The position numbers and the translations under genes were made by a program. A stretch of DNA of 64,000 nt from JAVBNT01 sp031551355 (lineage in GTDB: Bacteria; Vulcanimicrobiota; CADAWZ01): NCBI GenBank assembly GCA_031551355.1, contig JAVBNT010000002.1, positions 62,001-126,000 of the forward strand, in the 5' to 3' direction. Below the pieces are notes generated by a model. That model ran no database searches, had not been told where the DNA came from, and worked only from the letters and a program-made list of their open reading frames with translations. Positions 32,576 to 40,939 of this stretch are shown here, piece after piece (positions within the stretch are counted from its first letter, which is position 1; every line of letters begins with the position of its first letter).

Positions 32576-33982
32576 TCATCCGATAAAAGCAAGCAGTTTC
32601 TTCAATAAAGAAGGCATATTTTCATAAGGCGGAAACCTGAAATCCACATCAAAGCCAAGTTTTCTTTCCATCACACTCTTCAGATGCGAAAACGTATCAA
32701 ATCCGGCCTTGCCGTGGTAAGCACCCATTCCGCTGTTTCCGACCCCTCCAAACGGCAGAAACGGATTGCTTAAATGAAGTACGGTATCATTAACACATAC
32801 TCCCCCGGAAGAAACGGAACCTATAACCTGATTCTTAACATCATCATTATCCGTAAAAAGATAGAGAGCCAGTGGTTTAGGCCTTGATTTAAGTTCATTG
32901 ATTACTTCCGAAATATTCTCATAACAAATTACCGGCAGTAGCGGACCAAAAACTTCTTCCTGCATAATAGGACTGTCCCAGGTAATTCCATCTAAAACAG
33001 TCGGGGAAAAATACAGCGATTCTTCATCAAAATCGCCTCCCAACAAAATATTGCCGTCCTGCAAAAGAGACGATAAACGTTTCAGGTGGCGTAAATTTAT
33101 GATCCTTGAATAACTCCGGGAATCTTTAGGCGAAGCGGTATAAAAATCCTTTATAGTCTCGTAAATCATTGACAGGACAAGCTTCTTTTCACTGAAACGC
33201 AAAAGAAGATAGTCCGGAGCTACGCAAGTCTGGCCGGCGTTAAAAAACTTACCCCAAATAATACGCTTTACCGCACTTTGCAAATTACTGACATTATGCA
33301 GTATACACGGGCTTTTTCCGCCCAGTTCCAACGTTAACGGCGTCAGATTTTTTGCCGCGGCCGCCATCACAGAATGCGCTGCCGCAGGTCCGCCGGTATA
33401 AAAAATATAGTCAAACTTTGATTCCAGCAGCAGCTTTGTCTCATCAACACCGCCGTCAACGACTTCGATCAAGGAAGAATCAAAGTAATCGCCTATGAGC
33501 TTCACCAGTAAAGACGTAGTCGCCGCCGAATACTCCGAAGGTTTCAAAACAACGGTATTCCCTGCAGCAACAGCAGCCATAGCGGGAATCAGAGATAGGC
33601 TGAAAGGATAATTCCAGGGGGAAATAATAAGAACAACACCATAAGGTTCCGGCTGTATATAACTTGAAGCAGGCCAATGAAGCATCGGCGTGGTGACTTT
33701 TCTTTTTGCAGACCATGATGTTATTTTTTTACAGAGTAATGCCAGTTCACTCTTCGTGGAAAGAAGCTCGGCAAGATAAGTTTCACTCTGGCAGCGGCCC
33801 AAATCTTTTTTTAAAGCTTCGAATATTTCTTTTTCATGTTTTTCAAATATTACGGAAAATTTACCGAGCTGCTCTTTACGGAAAGAAAGATCTTTTGTTC
33901 GTCCGCTTGAAAAAAAGTCCTGTTTAGCGGCAACTATATTTTCAAAGCGTTTTTTTTCGTCAACATCCATAATATAGCTCAT
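32576..33982 (-). CDS. Aldehyde dehydrogenase, class 3-like
   Basis: 468 residues, close to the length of ALDH3-type enzymes. NAD-binding ISPWNYPFSLSL is near residue 115, the catalytic Glu is in LELGGKSP, and the nucleophile Cys is in FNAGQTCVAPDY. The C-terminal LPFGGVGNSGMGAYHGKAGFD is typical of the class. It oxidises a fatty, aromatic or fermentation aldehyde to the acid with NAD(P). The hydrophobic C-terminus (MPSLLKKLLAFIG) could touch the membrane, as in some ALDH3 proteins. The start overlaps glnA by 23 bases, and the phosphofructokinase follows 34 bases later, so the three form one operon. Confidence 0.9.
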   Translation of the reverse strand: MSYIMDVDEKKRFENIVAAKQDFFSSGRTKDLSFRKEQLGKFSVIFEKHEKEIFEALKKDLGRCQSETYLAELLSTKSELALLCKKITSWSAKRKVTTPMLHWPASSYIQPEPYGVVLIISPWNYPFSLSLIPAMAAVAAGNTVVLKPSEYSAATTSLLVKLIGDYFDSSLIEVVDGGVDETKLLLESKFDYIFYTGGPAAAHSVMAAAAKNLTPLTLELGGKSPCILHNVSNLQSAVKRIIWGKFFNAGQTCVAPDYLLLRFSEKKLVLSMIYETIKDFYTASPKDSRSYSRIINLRHLKRLSSLLQDGNILLGGDFDEESLYFSPTVLDGITWDSPIMQEEVFGPLLPVICYENISEVINELKSRPKPLALYLFTDNDDVKNQVIGSVSSGGVCVNDTVLHLSNPFLPFGGVGNSGMGAYHGKAGFDTFSHLKSVMERKLGFDVDFRFPPYENMPSLLKKLLAFIG

Positions 33983-35390
33983 ACTCCTGAGGAGTTGGCT
34001 GAAGCGACATTTGCTGCGCTTCCGCCCTTTTATGCTTTATCCATCCGTCAATCAGCTGCGGAGTAAAAACATTGTCATAAAGCAAAAATTCATTATCTTC
34101 TTCAAGAGCATCAAGCGCTTCAGGCAAATCAACCGGCAGCGATTTTATCGACTTTCTCTCGAATTCGCTCAATTCAAAAATATTGCCGTCAAAAGGACCC
34201 ACACCTTCTTTGGCAGGATCCATTTCCTTTCTTATACCGTCAATACCGGCCATTATCATTGCCGCGAACATCAAATAAGGATTGGCAGTCGCATCCCCGG
34301 CACGGTATTCAAATCTCTTGTCGGAAGGACTGTTTACATATCCGGGAATACGTATTGCCGCCGATCTGTTGGCTTTGCCGAAAACTAAGGAAACAGGGGC
34401 CTCATATCCGGGAATAAGCCGCTTATATGAATTTGTGGAAGGATTGGCGATTGCACTTATAGCCCTTGCATGCACCAGCATACCGGTCATAAAATGTATT
34501 GCCGTTTTACTCATTCCGGCGTATCCCGACTGATCGTAAAACTTGGGCAAATCACCGTCCATAAGTTTAAAATGAACGTGGAATCCATTTCCGGGTGCAC
34601 CATACATGGGTTTGGGCATAAAAGTTGCCGTTATACCGCTGCGGGCGGCAAAGTTACGCACCGCATATTTTATCTTCATTGAGATATCGGCCATTACAAC
34701 AGGAGAGTCAAACTCAGTTTCTATTTCAACCTGCCCCGGACCTCCTACTTCGTGATGATGGTATTTCACGATTACCCCCATATTCAGCAGTTCTTCGCAC
34801 AGAATGCTGCGCAGCGACGCAAAGCGGTCTGCAGGCTGTTCTCCATGATAACCGCCCTTGAGAGTCATCTGATAGCCGTGATTACCAAATCCGTTCTGGG
34901 CAAAATCCCAATGTGACTGACGGGAGTTGACGGAGAAAAAGGAAGACGGCATCGTATTGCCGTAGCGAACGTCATCAAAAAGATAAAATTCAAATTCCGG
35001 ACCGAGAAGCAGCCTGTCACCAACTCCCAGCTTAACCATAGAAGCTTCGGCTTTCTCGCAAACAAATCTGGGGTCCTGTTCGAAACGCGGCTCATCACCA
35101 TCAACTTCATGCAAATTACAGATAAAAGCAATCGTAGGGTGTTTCCAAAACGGATCTGTAAACGCCGTAGACAGATTAGGCAATAAAAGCATATCGCTCT
35201 TGTTTACGGCATTAAAACCGTAACTTGAGCCGTCAAAGCCAAACCCCTCCTTAAAAACAGCCTCCGAAACATAGGCGGCAGGAATCGTCAAATGCCTCCA
35301 GCGGCCAAACAGATCACAGGCTTTAAAGTCTATATTCGCAATATTTTCATATTTTATAAAGTTAACAACTTCCTCAGTAGAATTAAACAT
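33960..35390 (-). CDS. glnA: Glutamine synthetase, type I
   Basis: 476 residues. GFGFDGSSYGF, the metal-binding GPEFEFYLFDD, MPKPMYGAPGNGFHVH and the ATP/glutamate loop NPSTNSYKRLIPGYEAPVSL are all conserved, as is FEYRAGDATANPYLMFAA near the C-terminus. It makes glutamine from glutamate, ammonia and ATP. GGGGGG precedes the ATG at 10 bases, and the promoter TTGCTG-17-TATAAT lies at 35417-35445. It leads an operon with aldehyde dehydrogenase (overlapping ends) and the phosphofructokinase fusion, an unusual grouping for glnA. Confidence 0.95.
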   Translation of the reverse strand: MFNSTEEVVNFIKYENIANIDFKACDLFGRWRHLTIPAAYVSEAVFKEGFGFDGSSYGFNAVNKSDMLLLPNLSTAFTDPFWKHPTIAFICNLHEVDGDEPRFEQDPRFVCEKAEASMVKLGVGDRLLLGPEFEFYLFDDVRYGNTMPSSFFSVNSRQSHWDFAQNGFGNHGYQMTLKGGYHGEQPADRFASLRSILCEELLNMGVIVKYHHHEVGGPGQVEIETEFDSPVVMADISMKIKYAVRNFAARSGITATFMPKPMYGAPGNGFHVHFKLMDGDLPKFYDQSGYAGMSKTAIHFMTGMLVHARAISAIANPSTNSYKRLIPGYEAPVSLVFGKANRSAAIRIPGYVNSPSDKRFEYRAGDATANPYLMFAAMIMAGIDGIRKEMDPAKEGVGPFDGNIFELSEFERKSIKSLPVDLPEALDALEEDNEFLLYDNVFTPQLIDGWIKHKRAEAQQMSLQPTPQEYELYYGC

Positions 35391-35416
35391 AGTTACAATA
35401 TCCCCCCAAAATCACC

Positions 35417-35445
35417 ATTATAAATATTTAATCACAAAACAGCAA
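35417..35445 (-). promoter_or_regulatory. Promoter of glnA
   Basis: On the minus strand TTGCTG (35445-35440) and TATAAT (35422-35417) with a 17-base spacer, 27 bases upstream of the start codon. It lies just beyond the stop codon of the mini-PilX gene. Confidence 0.7.
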
Positions 35446-35456
35446 ACGCATCCATA

Positions 35457-35819
35457 TTAAAGTCTGTGGCAATAGACTTCGGTTACCTTAACATTCGCTT
35501 TGTCCTGAGCAATAAACCCTGCCAGCTCAGACGGATCATATACCAGCCGGAAATTTGTGCAGTCTTTGATAATAATGTCACCGGAGTCTCCGGTACCTGG
35601 CTCTCCGGTAAAAGGCCACTGCGGTTCTTTTTTCAAATTATACTGGGCATATTCCAATCCGGCTCTCGACGCCCAGTAAGCTTTCGTTTCACCTGTAAAT
35701 CTTTTTGTGAGGAATGTACTGTTCTGCATCTGATTCATAGCTACAGTCGCAAAAATAGCCAGAACTGTTATAATTGCTATTGCATAAATTAAAAGAACAC
35801 CCTTTTTTATTTTAAACAT
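35457..35819 (-). CDS. Miniature PilX-like pseudopilin made by internal deletion
   Basis: 120 residues from ATG 35819 behind GGGAGG. The first 65 residues (KIKKGVLLIYAIAIITVLAI, FLTKRFTGETKAYWASRAGL, PQWPF) match the N-terminus of the 768-residue protein at 37187-39493. The last 50 (GEPGTGDSGDIIIKDC, NFRLVYDPSELAGF, VTEVYCHRL) match its C-terminus. About 650 internal residues are missing without a frame change, and a GEPG word present in the full-length protein sits at the join. Either a deletion derivative or a genuinely short minor pilin. It is the third gene of cassette 2, whose first two genes are broken. Confidence 0.8.
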   Translation of the reverse strand: MFKIKKGVLLIYAIAIITVLAIFATVAMNQMQNSTFLTKRFTGETKAYWASRAGLEYAQYNLKKEPQWPFTGEPGTGDSGDIIIKDCTNFRLVYDPSELAGFIAQDKANVKVTEVYCHRL

Positions 35820-35833
35820 TGAGACCTCCCTCA

Positions 35834-36656
35834 CTACGGTGTAACACTCATCCAATCCAAAGATTCAACATATTTTTTACCCGGATCCTGCGTGAAATCA
35901 GTACTGCCGACAACAATACTTTTTCCGGCCTCATCAATTCTGACAATACTAACTTTAAAGCTAATCCTGCCTTTTTTATCTGAATTCACTTCAAAATCCA
36001 ACACATTATCGGCAACAATTTTAAAATCATAGAAAGAAAGCCCCTCGAGCTCCGGATATGCTCCCGGAGGCTCCTTCAAGACTTTCCCTATATTTTCAAC
36101 CAGACTGTCAAGCGGAGTATTGCTGTTCAATCTAAGCGCATCCGGCTGGTTAAGAAAATAAGTTACTTTTACAAGTTTTTTATGCGGACAAAACCTGCCG
36201 GGATCTTGAGGCGATTTAATATCGTCCGCGCTACATGAATCCCCTTCGGGTAAGCATAAGTAATATATAGCGATCTTAGTCCAACGTATAATGCCGTCTC
36301 CGTCACATTGATACAGGTTATTCCGATCTGTCGGCAAAGGGAACATAAACCACCTGTTTAGAAAAAAAGCCGCTGGCCGGAGGAATGCTTTTTGAAGAAT
36401 ATCCCGCAAAATAGCCATAATCGGTCAGAGCTATTTCTTTATTCAATGTACTATAAATTTTGACAAAATCTCTGCTTATATCCTGCTTTACTTCACTTTT
36501 TTTCCAGAATTAAAAAAACAAACCGGCACAGTTGAAAATCAAAATCATTACCAGTCCGAACAGAGCAACGGAAATCATTGCCTCTAAAAGTGAAAACCCA
36601 TAAATCCCGGGCCGATTATAAAAAAAACGCCGCAGACGCATACGATTAACTCCCAT
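35834..36656 (-). pseudogene. PilW-like pseudopilin, broken by a nonsense codon and a frameshift
   Basis: The start ATG at 36656 overlaps the stop of the upstream PilV-like gene. The reading frame gives a prepilin N-terminus (GFSLLEAMISVALFGLVMIL). It then stops at TAA where the intact paralogue (39504-40298) has Lys in FFKAWKK; here the reading is FF, stop, FWKK. The downstream half continues in the same frame (DISRDFVKIYSTLNKEIALTD), then shifts at a run of seven T, after which the rest matches the paralogue to the end (WFMFPLPTDRNNLYQCDGDG, KKYVESLDWMSVTP). Removing one T restores the frame. Two lesions make it non-functional as read. Confidence 0.8.
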
Positions 36657-37058
36657 TTCCGTATATCAGAGTAGACAAAGAAATTGTGGAATCTTTGACC
36701 CTGACACCGGACTGTGCATCAGGGTTCTTAAGTTTGACAAAAATAGAAACACTGAAGAGGCCGGGCTCCGTAAACTCGCCTTCATCAACCTTGTTTACCG
36801 TTATACGGTAGACGTATTCAGCTTCTCCGACCTTTTTCACACCGTCTTCGCCTTCGGTAAAGGCCGACTTATGATCGGCAACAAACTCTTCCAAAAGTGA
36901 ATTGGCAACAATAGCCGCAGTAGATACTTTCGCCCCCCTGTTGACTGCTCTTCATTATCAGGGTTATAAATCCTATGAATGAAAAAAAAAACGACATTAA
37001 CCAGAAACAGGGCTATGATCAGTTCATAAAAACTTAATCCTCTTCGTTTGTTAAGCAT
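36646..37058 (-). pseudogene. PilV-like pseudopilin with two homopolymer frameshifts
   Basis: The N-terminus MLNKRRGLSFYELIIALFL is a good prepilin leader with cleavage after Gly7. The frame is lost at a run of ten T (37 bases after the helix start). With nine T it continues as FFSFIGFITLIMKSSQQ, matching the paralogue at 40295-40708. A second shift lies in a run of six G; with five, it continues VSTAAIVANSLLEEF to the natural stop. Both lesions are single extra bases in homopolymers, so sequencing error, slippage-based phase variation and decay are all possible. Confidence 0.8.
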
Positions 37059-37139
37059 AAATAAAAGTTACCAAACCGTTATCTGTCTACCCAAACCGCC
37101 GTTAAATGTCAGAAAAGAAATTAACAGCCGTCTGATATT

Positions 37140-37168
37140 ATTATACATCAAAAAACTACCAAAAACAA
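37140..37168 (-). promoter_or_regulatory. Promoter of pseudopilin cassette 2
   Basis: TTGTTT (37168-37163) and TATAAT (37145-37140) with a 17-base spacer on the minus strand, in the gap between the two cassettes. The second cassette therefore has its own start point although its first two genes are broken. Confidence 0.65.
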
Positions 37169-37186
37169 TTTACAAAACAGCAGCAT

Positions 37187-39493
37187 TTAAAGCCTGTTCA
37201 TATAGACCTTATTGATTTTTACACTATTGTCATCCGGTTTAATGAACTGCGACAATTCCATGGGATCGTAAATAATTTTAAAATTGGTGCAGTCATTAAC
37301 TCTTATATCACCTGCATTTGCGGCCCCAGGTTCGCCGGATACAGGATCGGCTCCAAAGGCAACTATGGCTCCCTGTAAGTTGAAGTCGCCGTAATCGGTG
37401 TCGGCATAAAAACTACCCCAGGTATATATAACTCCCTTAAAACAGGAAGGAGAACGCGGGTATTTCTTCAATGCCGAAGCAGGAGACGGAATCCTGTAAT
37501 ATCCCAGCAGTAAATCAATAAGATTACCGGTTCTCTCCGCGTTTACGCTTACGGTATTTTTTACAAGATCTCTGGCGTCGGACACTGAATACCCGAAAGA
37601 TTCAAGCACAAGTTTCAGCTCGCCTGTTTTGGTTTTACCGTCGCCGGGATCCTGATAGGAAACCTGCTTCAGCAGCGCGGCATCAACCATGCTGTCTATC
37701 CTTCCGTACAAACCGGCTATCGCACTTAGTACATAAGCGTCGACATTCAGATTCTTTCTCGCCGACACATACTTCAGATTAACCGACCCGGCGGAATAAA
37801 TAGCGATATGATCGTCCTTTGCCGAACCAAGTTCGCTTCCAGCCTCAAAGATCATATTACCGGTAACAAACTGTCCTGTCCCTGAAACGAGCCCCTTTAC
37901 CGATACGGAAGACAACTTTGGGGTATAAAGAACAACACTGTCGGATGAGGCAGAAGGGCGAAAAAGCGAAAATATTGATTTCGGACCTGCTTTGCCGTCT
38001 ACGCGCAATTCCGGCCTGACTGAAGTCGCAAAAACGTAGCCGGTATTTGATGAGTTTCTCTCAAGTGCTAAAACAGCCAAACCGCTGACAGGCTGACCCG
38101 CTACCTCAGTATTCATAAGCTCGGCTGAGCGATCTATGACCATTCGCGGTTTTGCGACATTGCTCGAATAATCCACTTTCCAGGAAATAGGTTTCTGCTG
38201 TCCAAACAAATTCTGCAATGCAGTAGCGGTATTGGGTTTGCCGCCTTTATAATCGGTATTTTGGAAATAGTCTTCGAATTGAGCGGCATCAAAAGGCAAA
38301 TTAGCAATATTTTTTGCATCCTGATAACCATAGTTAACCCCATTTGCAACATCTCGCTGGGACAGAAGAAACTCACTGCTGCCGCCCATAACGTCAGCAG
38401 GGTTTAAATAAATCCCGGGAAAGTGCATAAGCTTATATTGACCGGTAACCGGATGCGGTACAAACACGTATGTGCCGGATTCTATCGCCGGGAGAGAGGC
38501 TGCAGACGTTTTTGCCACAGTATCCCATGATATTTTTGGAAATTCCGGTGGAGGAACACTCATTTTTTCAGCGGTTACCCCCTGTTTTCGCTTAAAATCT
38601 ATGTCCTCCGGCGACAGTGGCTGCGTAGAGTAACCCTCTCTTATTTCAAAATTGTTACCGTAATATATTTTTCCGTCACCGACATTGCATGGTTTAATCG
38701 CCGGTGAATCCCTTCTGTATTCATGGGTAAGATCTCTGAAAACTTCAAAATTATTTTTACAGAAAATATTCGGCCGGCCATTACCGAGCTGTTCAACATT
38801 AAAGGCAGCGCCCTTCCCATGAAGATCTATGGCTATATTTCTGCCGGCATATATTCCACCGTCAAACGTTCCGCTAAGATCCATCTTAAACAGCTTCTCC
38901 ACCACACATTTATAAGCACCGCACCGACCATCGGCAGCAATATAAACGCTTGAGGGCATCATATAAGCACAGTGGTTATCCTTCTGCGAAACCCTGACGA
39001 AATATCGTTCTTCTTCATCTTCCGACGGTAAATTTTCAACAGCAAGGGTATTCATCGAAAAATACAACAGCGGGGATTGATGTGCAGGAGCATAACTAAA
39101 TCCGTCAGGTAATATAGAATAACTGTCATCGGCAGCATTTCTCTCGAGCTTCTTTGAAAAAATCATATAAAATCCTATATCACCATCACTGTCTTTGGCA
39201 GAAATAACGCATTTATCGCCGGAAAGATGTTCCTCCGACACCGTATAAGGTCCAAAAACGGTATTGGAATTACCGGCAGAAGAAAAAGGCCACTTGGGAT
39301 CCTGCAGCAACTTATACTGAGCATAGTCCAGACCGGCCCTGGCAGCCCAGTAAGCCTTTGTTTCTGCGTTAAATTTTTTTGTAAGAAAAACGCCATACTG
39401 CATTTGGCTTACGGCAACGGCTATAAAAATAGACAATAACGCCGCCACTATAAGAGAATATGCCAAAAGAACACCCTTCTTAAAAAAATTCAT
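37187..39493 (-). CDS. Giant PilX-like pseudopilin of cassette 1
   Basis: 768 residues, AAGGAGGG ribosome binding site. Leader MNFFKKG, then the hydrophobic helix VLLAYSLIVAALLSIFIAVA and the segment FLTKKFNAETKAYWAARAGL, shared with the proteins at 35457 and 61268. The body is beta-rich with a YSAGSVNLKYVSARKNL motif resembling the repeats of other paralogues. The C-terminus has KGVIYTWGSFYADTDYG and NFKIIYDPMEL, the shared end module. It follows PilV- and PilW-like genes, so it is probably the largest component of a minor-pilin complex. The surface-exposed body may bind a ligand, but nothing shows which. Confidence 0.82.
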   Translation of the reverse strand: MNFFKKGVLLAYSLIVAALLSIFIAVAVSQMQYGVFLTKKFNAETKAYWAARAGLDYAQYKLLQDPKWPFSSAGNSNTVFGPYTVSEEHLSGDKCVISAKDSDGDIGFYMIFSKKLERNAADDSYSILPDGFSYAPAHQSPLLYFSMNTLAVENLPSEDEEERYFVRVSQKDNHCAYMMPSSVYIAADGRCGAYKCVVEKLFKMDLSGTFDGGIYAGRNIAIDLHGKGAAFNVEQLGNGRPNIFCKNNFEVFRDLTHEYRRDSPAIKPCNVGDGKIYYGNNFEIREGYSTQPLSPEDIDFKRKQGVTAEKMSVPPPEFPKISWDTVAKTSAASLPAIESGTYVFVPHPVTGQYKLMHFPGIYLNPADVMGGSSEFLLSQRDVANGVNYGYQDAKNIANLPFDAAQFEDYFQNTDYKGGKPNTATALQNLFGQQKPISWKVDYSSNVAKPRMVIDRSAELMNTEVAGQPVSGLAVLALERNSSNTGYVFATSVRPELRVDGKAGPKSIFSLFRPSASSDSVVLYTPKLSSVSVKGLVSGTGQFVTGNMIFEAGSELGSAKDDHIAIYSAGSVNLKYVSARKNLNVDAYVLSAIAGLYGRIDSMVDAALLKQVSYQDPGDGKTKTGELKLVLESFGYSVSDARDLVKNTVSVNAERTGNLIDLLLGYYRIPSPASALKKYPRSPSCFKGVIYTWGSFYADTDYGDFNLQGAIVAFGADPVSGEPGAANAGDIRVNDCTNFKIIYDPMELSQFIKPDDNSVKINKVYMNRL

Positions 39494-39503
39494 AAATTCC
39501 CTC

Positions 39504-40298
39504 CTAAGGAGTTATACAGCTCCAGCCAAGATGTTCCACATATTTCTTCCCCGGTTCGGATTTAAAATCAACATTTCCGACGCCGGTACCTTTCAGAGCG
39601 TCATCAAGCCGGACTACGCTCATATCAAAATCAACGCGGCCTTTAGAAGTGCAGCTGACTTCCAAATCCAGTATATTATCAGCAAGCGTCTTTGAACTGT
39701 AAAAAGTAAGGCCGTCCAAATTGGGAAAGGAAGATTCAGGAGGAAGTATAACCTCACCGACTCTGGCAATGAGATTATCAAGAGGCGTAAATTCATTAAA
39801 ACGCAAAGCATCGGCCTGATTAAAAAAGTAAGTGGTTTTTACAAGCCTTTTATGAGGACAAAATCGGAGTGGATCCGATTTATTGCATGAATCGTTTTCG
39901 GAAGGCAGAATGTAGTAAACGATGATCCTTGTCCAGCGTATAACCCCATCCGAGTCACATTGGTACAAACCTTTTTCGTCCGTAGGAACCGGAAAAAGGA
40001 ACCATCTCTTTTCTTCATATCCGCGGCTTGTGGAATCAAGATTCTTCATACTGTAACATGAAAAATATCCCGTATCAGACAGCGGCAGCTCTTTATTGAC
40101 GGAGCTGTAAATCTTTACAAACTCCCTGTTAAGATCCTGCTTTTGCTCATGCTTCTTCCAGGCTTTGAAAAACATATTGGAGGCACCGAAAATCACTGCT
40201 GTGGCCAAGGCAAAAATAACAATCGAAACCATGGCTTCAATAAGCGAAAAACCCGAAGCAGTGCTTCTTTTGCCAGAAAAACGCAATCGCCTAATCAT
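39504..40298 (-). CDS. PilW-like pseudopilin of cassette 1
   Basis: 264 residues from ATG 40298, whose ATGA overlaps the PilV stop codon. The prepilin motif is a basic leader ending ASG, then FSLIEAMVSIVIFALATAVI with Glu at +5. The body has WFLFPVPTDEKGLYQCDSDG and a conserved C-terminus (YVEHLGWSCITP). It is paralogous to the broken gene at 35834-36656 and, in its last 80 residues, to the partial gene at 63655-64000. It is the middle gene of a PilV-PilW-PilX unit and probably initiates or caps the pilus with its neighbours. Confidence 0.8.
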   Translation of the reverse strand: MIRRLRFSGKRSTASGFSLIEAMVSIVIFALATAVIFGASNMFFKAWKKHEQKQDLNREFVKIYSSVNKELPLSDTGYFSCYSMKNLDSTSRGYEEKRWFLFPVPTDEKGLYQCDSDGVIRWTRIIVYYILPSENDSCNKSDPLRFCPHKRLVKTTYFFNQADALRFNEFTPLDNLIARVGEVILPPESSFPNLDGLTFYSSKTLADNILDLEVSCTSKGRVDFDMSVVRLDDALKGTGVGNVDFKSEPGKKYVEHLGWSCITP

Positions 40299-40708
40299 TG
40301 TCCGCAACCATAAACTAATGTTGAAATTGAAACCACCGCTCCGGAAGTTTCAGATTTTTCTGTTCTGGGAGAGTAAACGCGGATATTTACATGAAACAAA
40401 CCGGGCCTGTTAAAATCCTCACCGTCAGTTCTTGACGCCGTTATGCTATATGCATAACTCAAATCACCAAATGTCTTGGAACCTTCATAGGATTTCTTTA
40501 GCCTGCCGGCATTTTTTGAAGTATATTCCTCAAGAATAGAGTTTGCCACAATGGTTTCCTTCGATATACTGCTTACCTGCTTGCTGCCCTTTAAAAGAGA
40601 CGCCATAACACCAATAAGTGAAAAAAACATAACATTAATCAGAAAAAGAGCAATCACAAGCTCCATAAAGCTCAGTCCGTACTGATCAAAAAACGCTCTC
40701 TTTTTCAT
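40295..40708 (-). CDS. PilV-like pseudopilin of cassette 1
   Basis: 137 residues from ATG 40708; the upstream in-frame starts would add an atypically long leader. Leader MKKRAFFDQYG, then LSFMELVIALFLINVMFFSL with Glu at +5. The rest is ETIVANSILEEYTSKNAGR and ISTLVYGCGQ. It is the first gene of cassette 1, followed by PilW (ATGA overlap) and PilX, and has its own promoter at 40789-40817. It is an intact relative of the frameshifted gene at 36646-37058. Confidence 0.78.
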   Translation of the reverse strand: MKKRAFFDQYGLSFMELVIALFLINVMFFSLIGVMASLLKGSKQVSSISKETIVANSILEEYTSKNAGRLKKSYEGSKTFGDLSYAYSITASRTDGEDFNRPGLFHVNIRVYSPRTEKSETSGAVVSISTLVYGCGQ

Positions 40709-40788
40709 ATGTTTTGAATTCCGAACTATTATCATATTAAGAACCAAGGACTATCGGAGTTATTAAATGAGTATATTCCTGTTATTAA

Positions 40789-40817
40789 ATTATACAACAA
40801 AACAAGGACAAAGACAA
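40789..40817 (-). promoter_or_regulatory. Promoter of pseudopilin cassette 1
   Basis: TTGTCT (40817-40812) and TATAAT (40794-40789) with a 17-base spacer on the minus strand, about 80 bases upstream of the first gene. Confidence 0.65.
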
Positions 40818-40863
40818 CGACATTGGTTTCAAAATCTACATAAAAATTTAACAAAAAACCATA

Positions 40864-40893
40864 TTGTTTTTCATTGGCGTTTTAATGTATACT
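40864..40893 (+). promoter_or_regulatory. Promoter of the OPA-type transporter
   Basis: TTGTTT (40864-40869) and TATACT (40888-40893) with an 18-base spacer, about 45 bases upstream of the start codon. It is divergent from the cassette 1 promoter. Confidence 0.5.
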
Positions 40894-40939
40894 ATATTCC
40901 ATCCTAAAAATTTGAAGTTTTAGAATAAAAAAATTAAAT

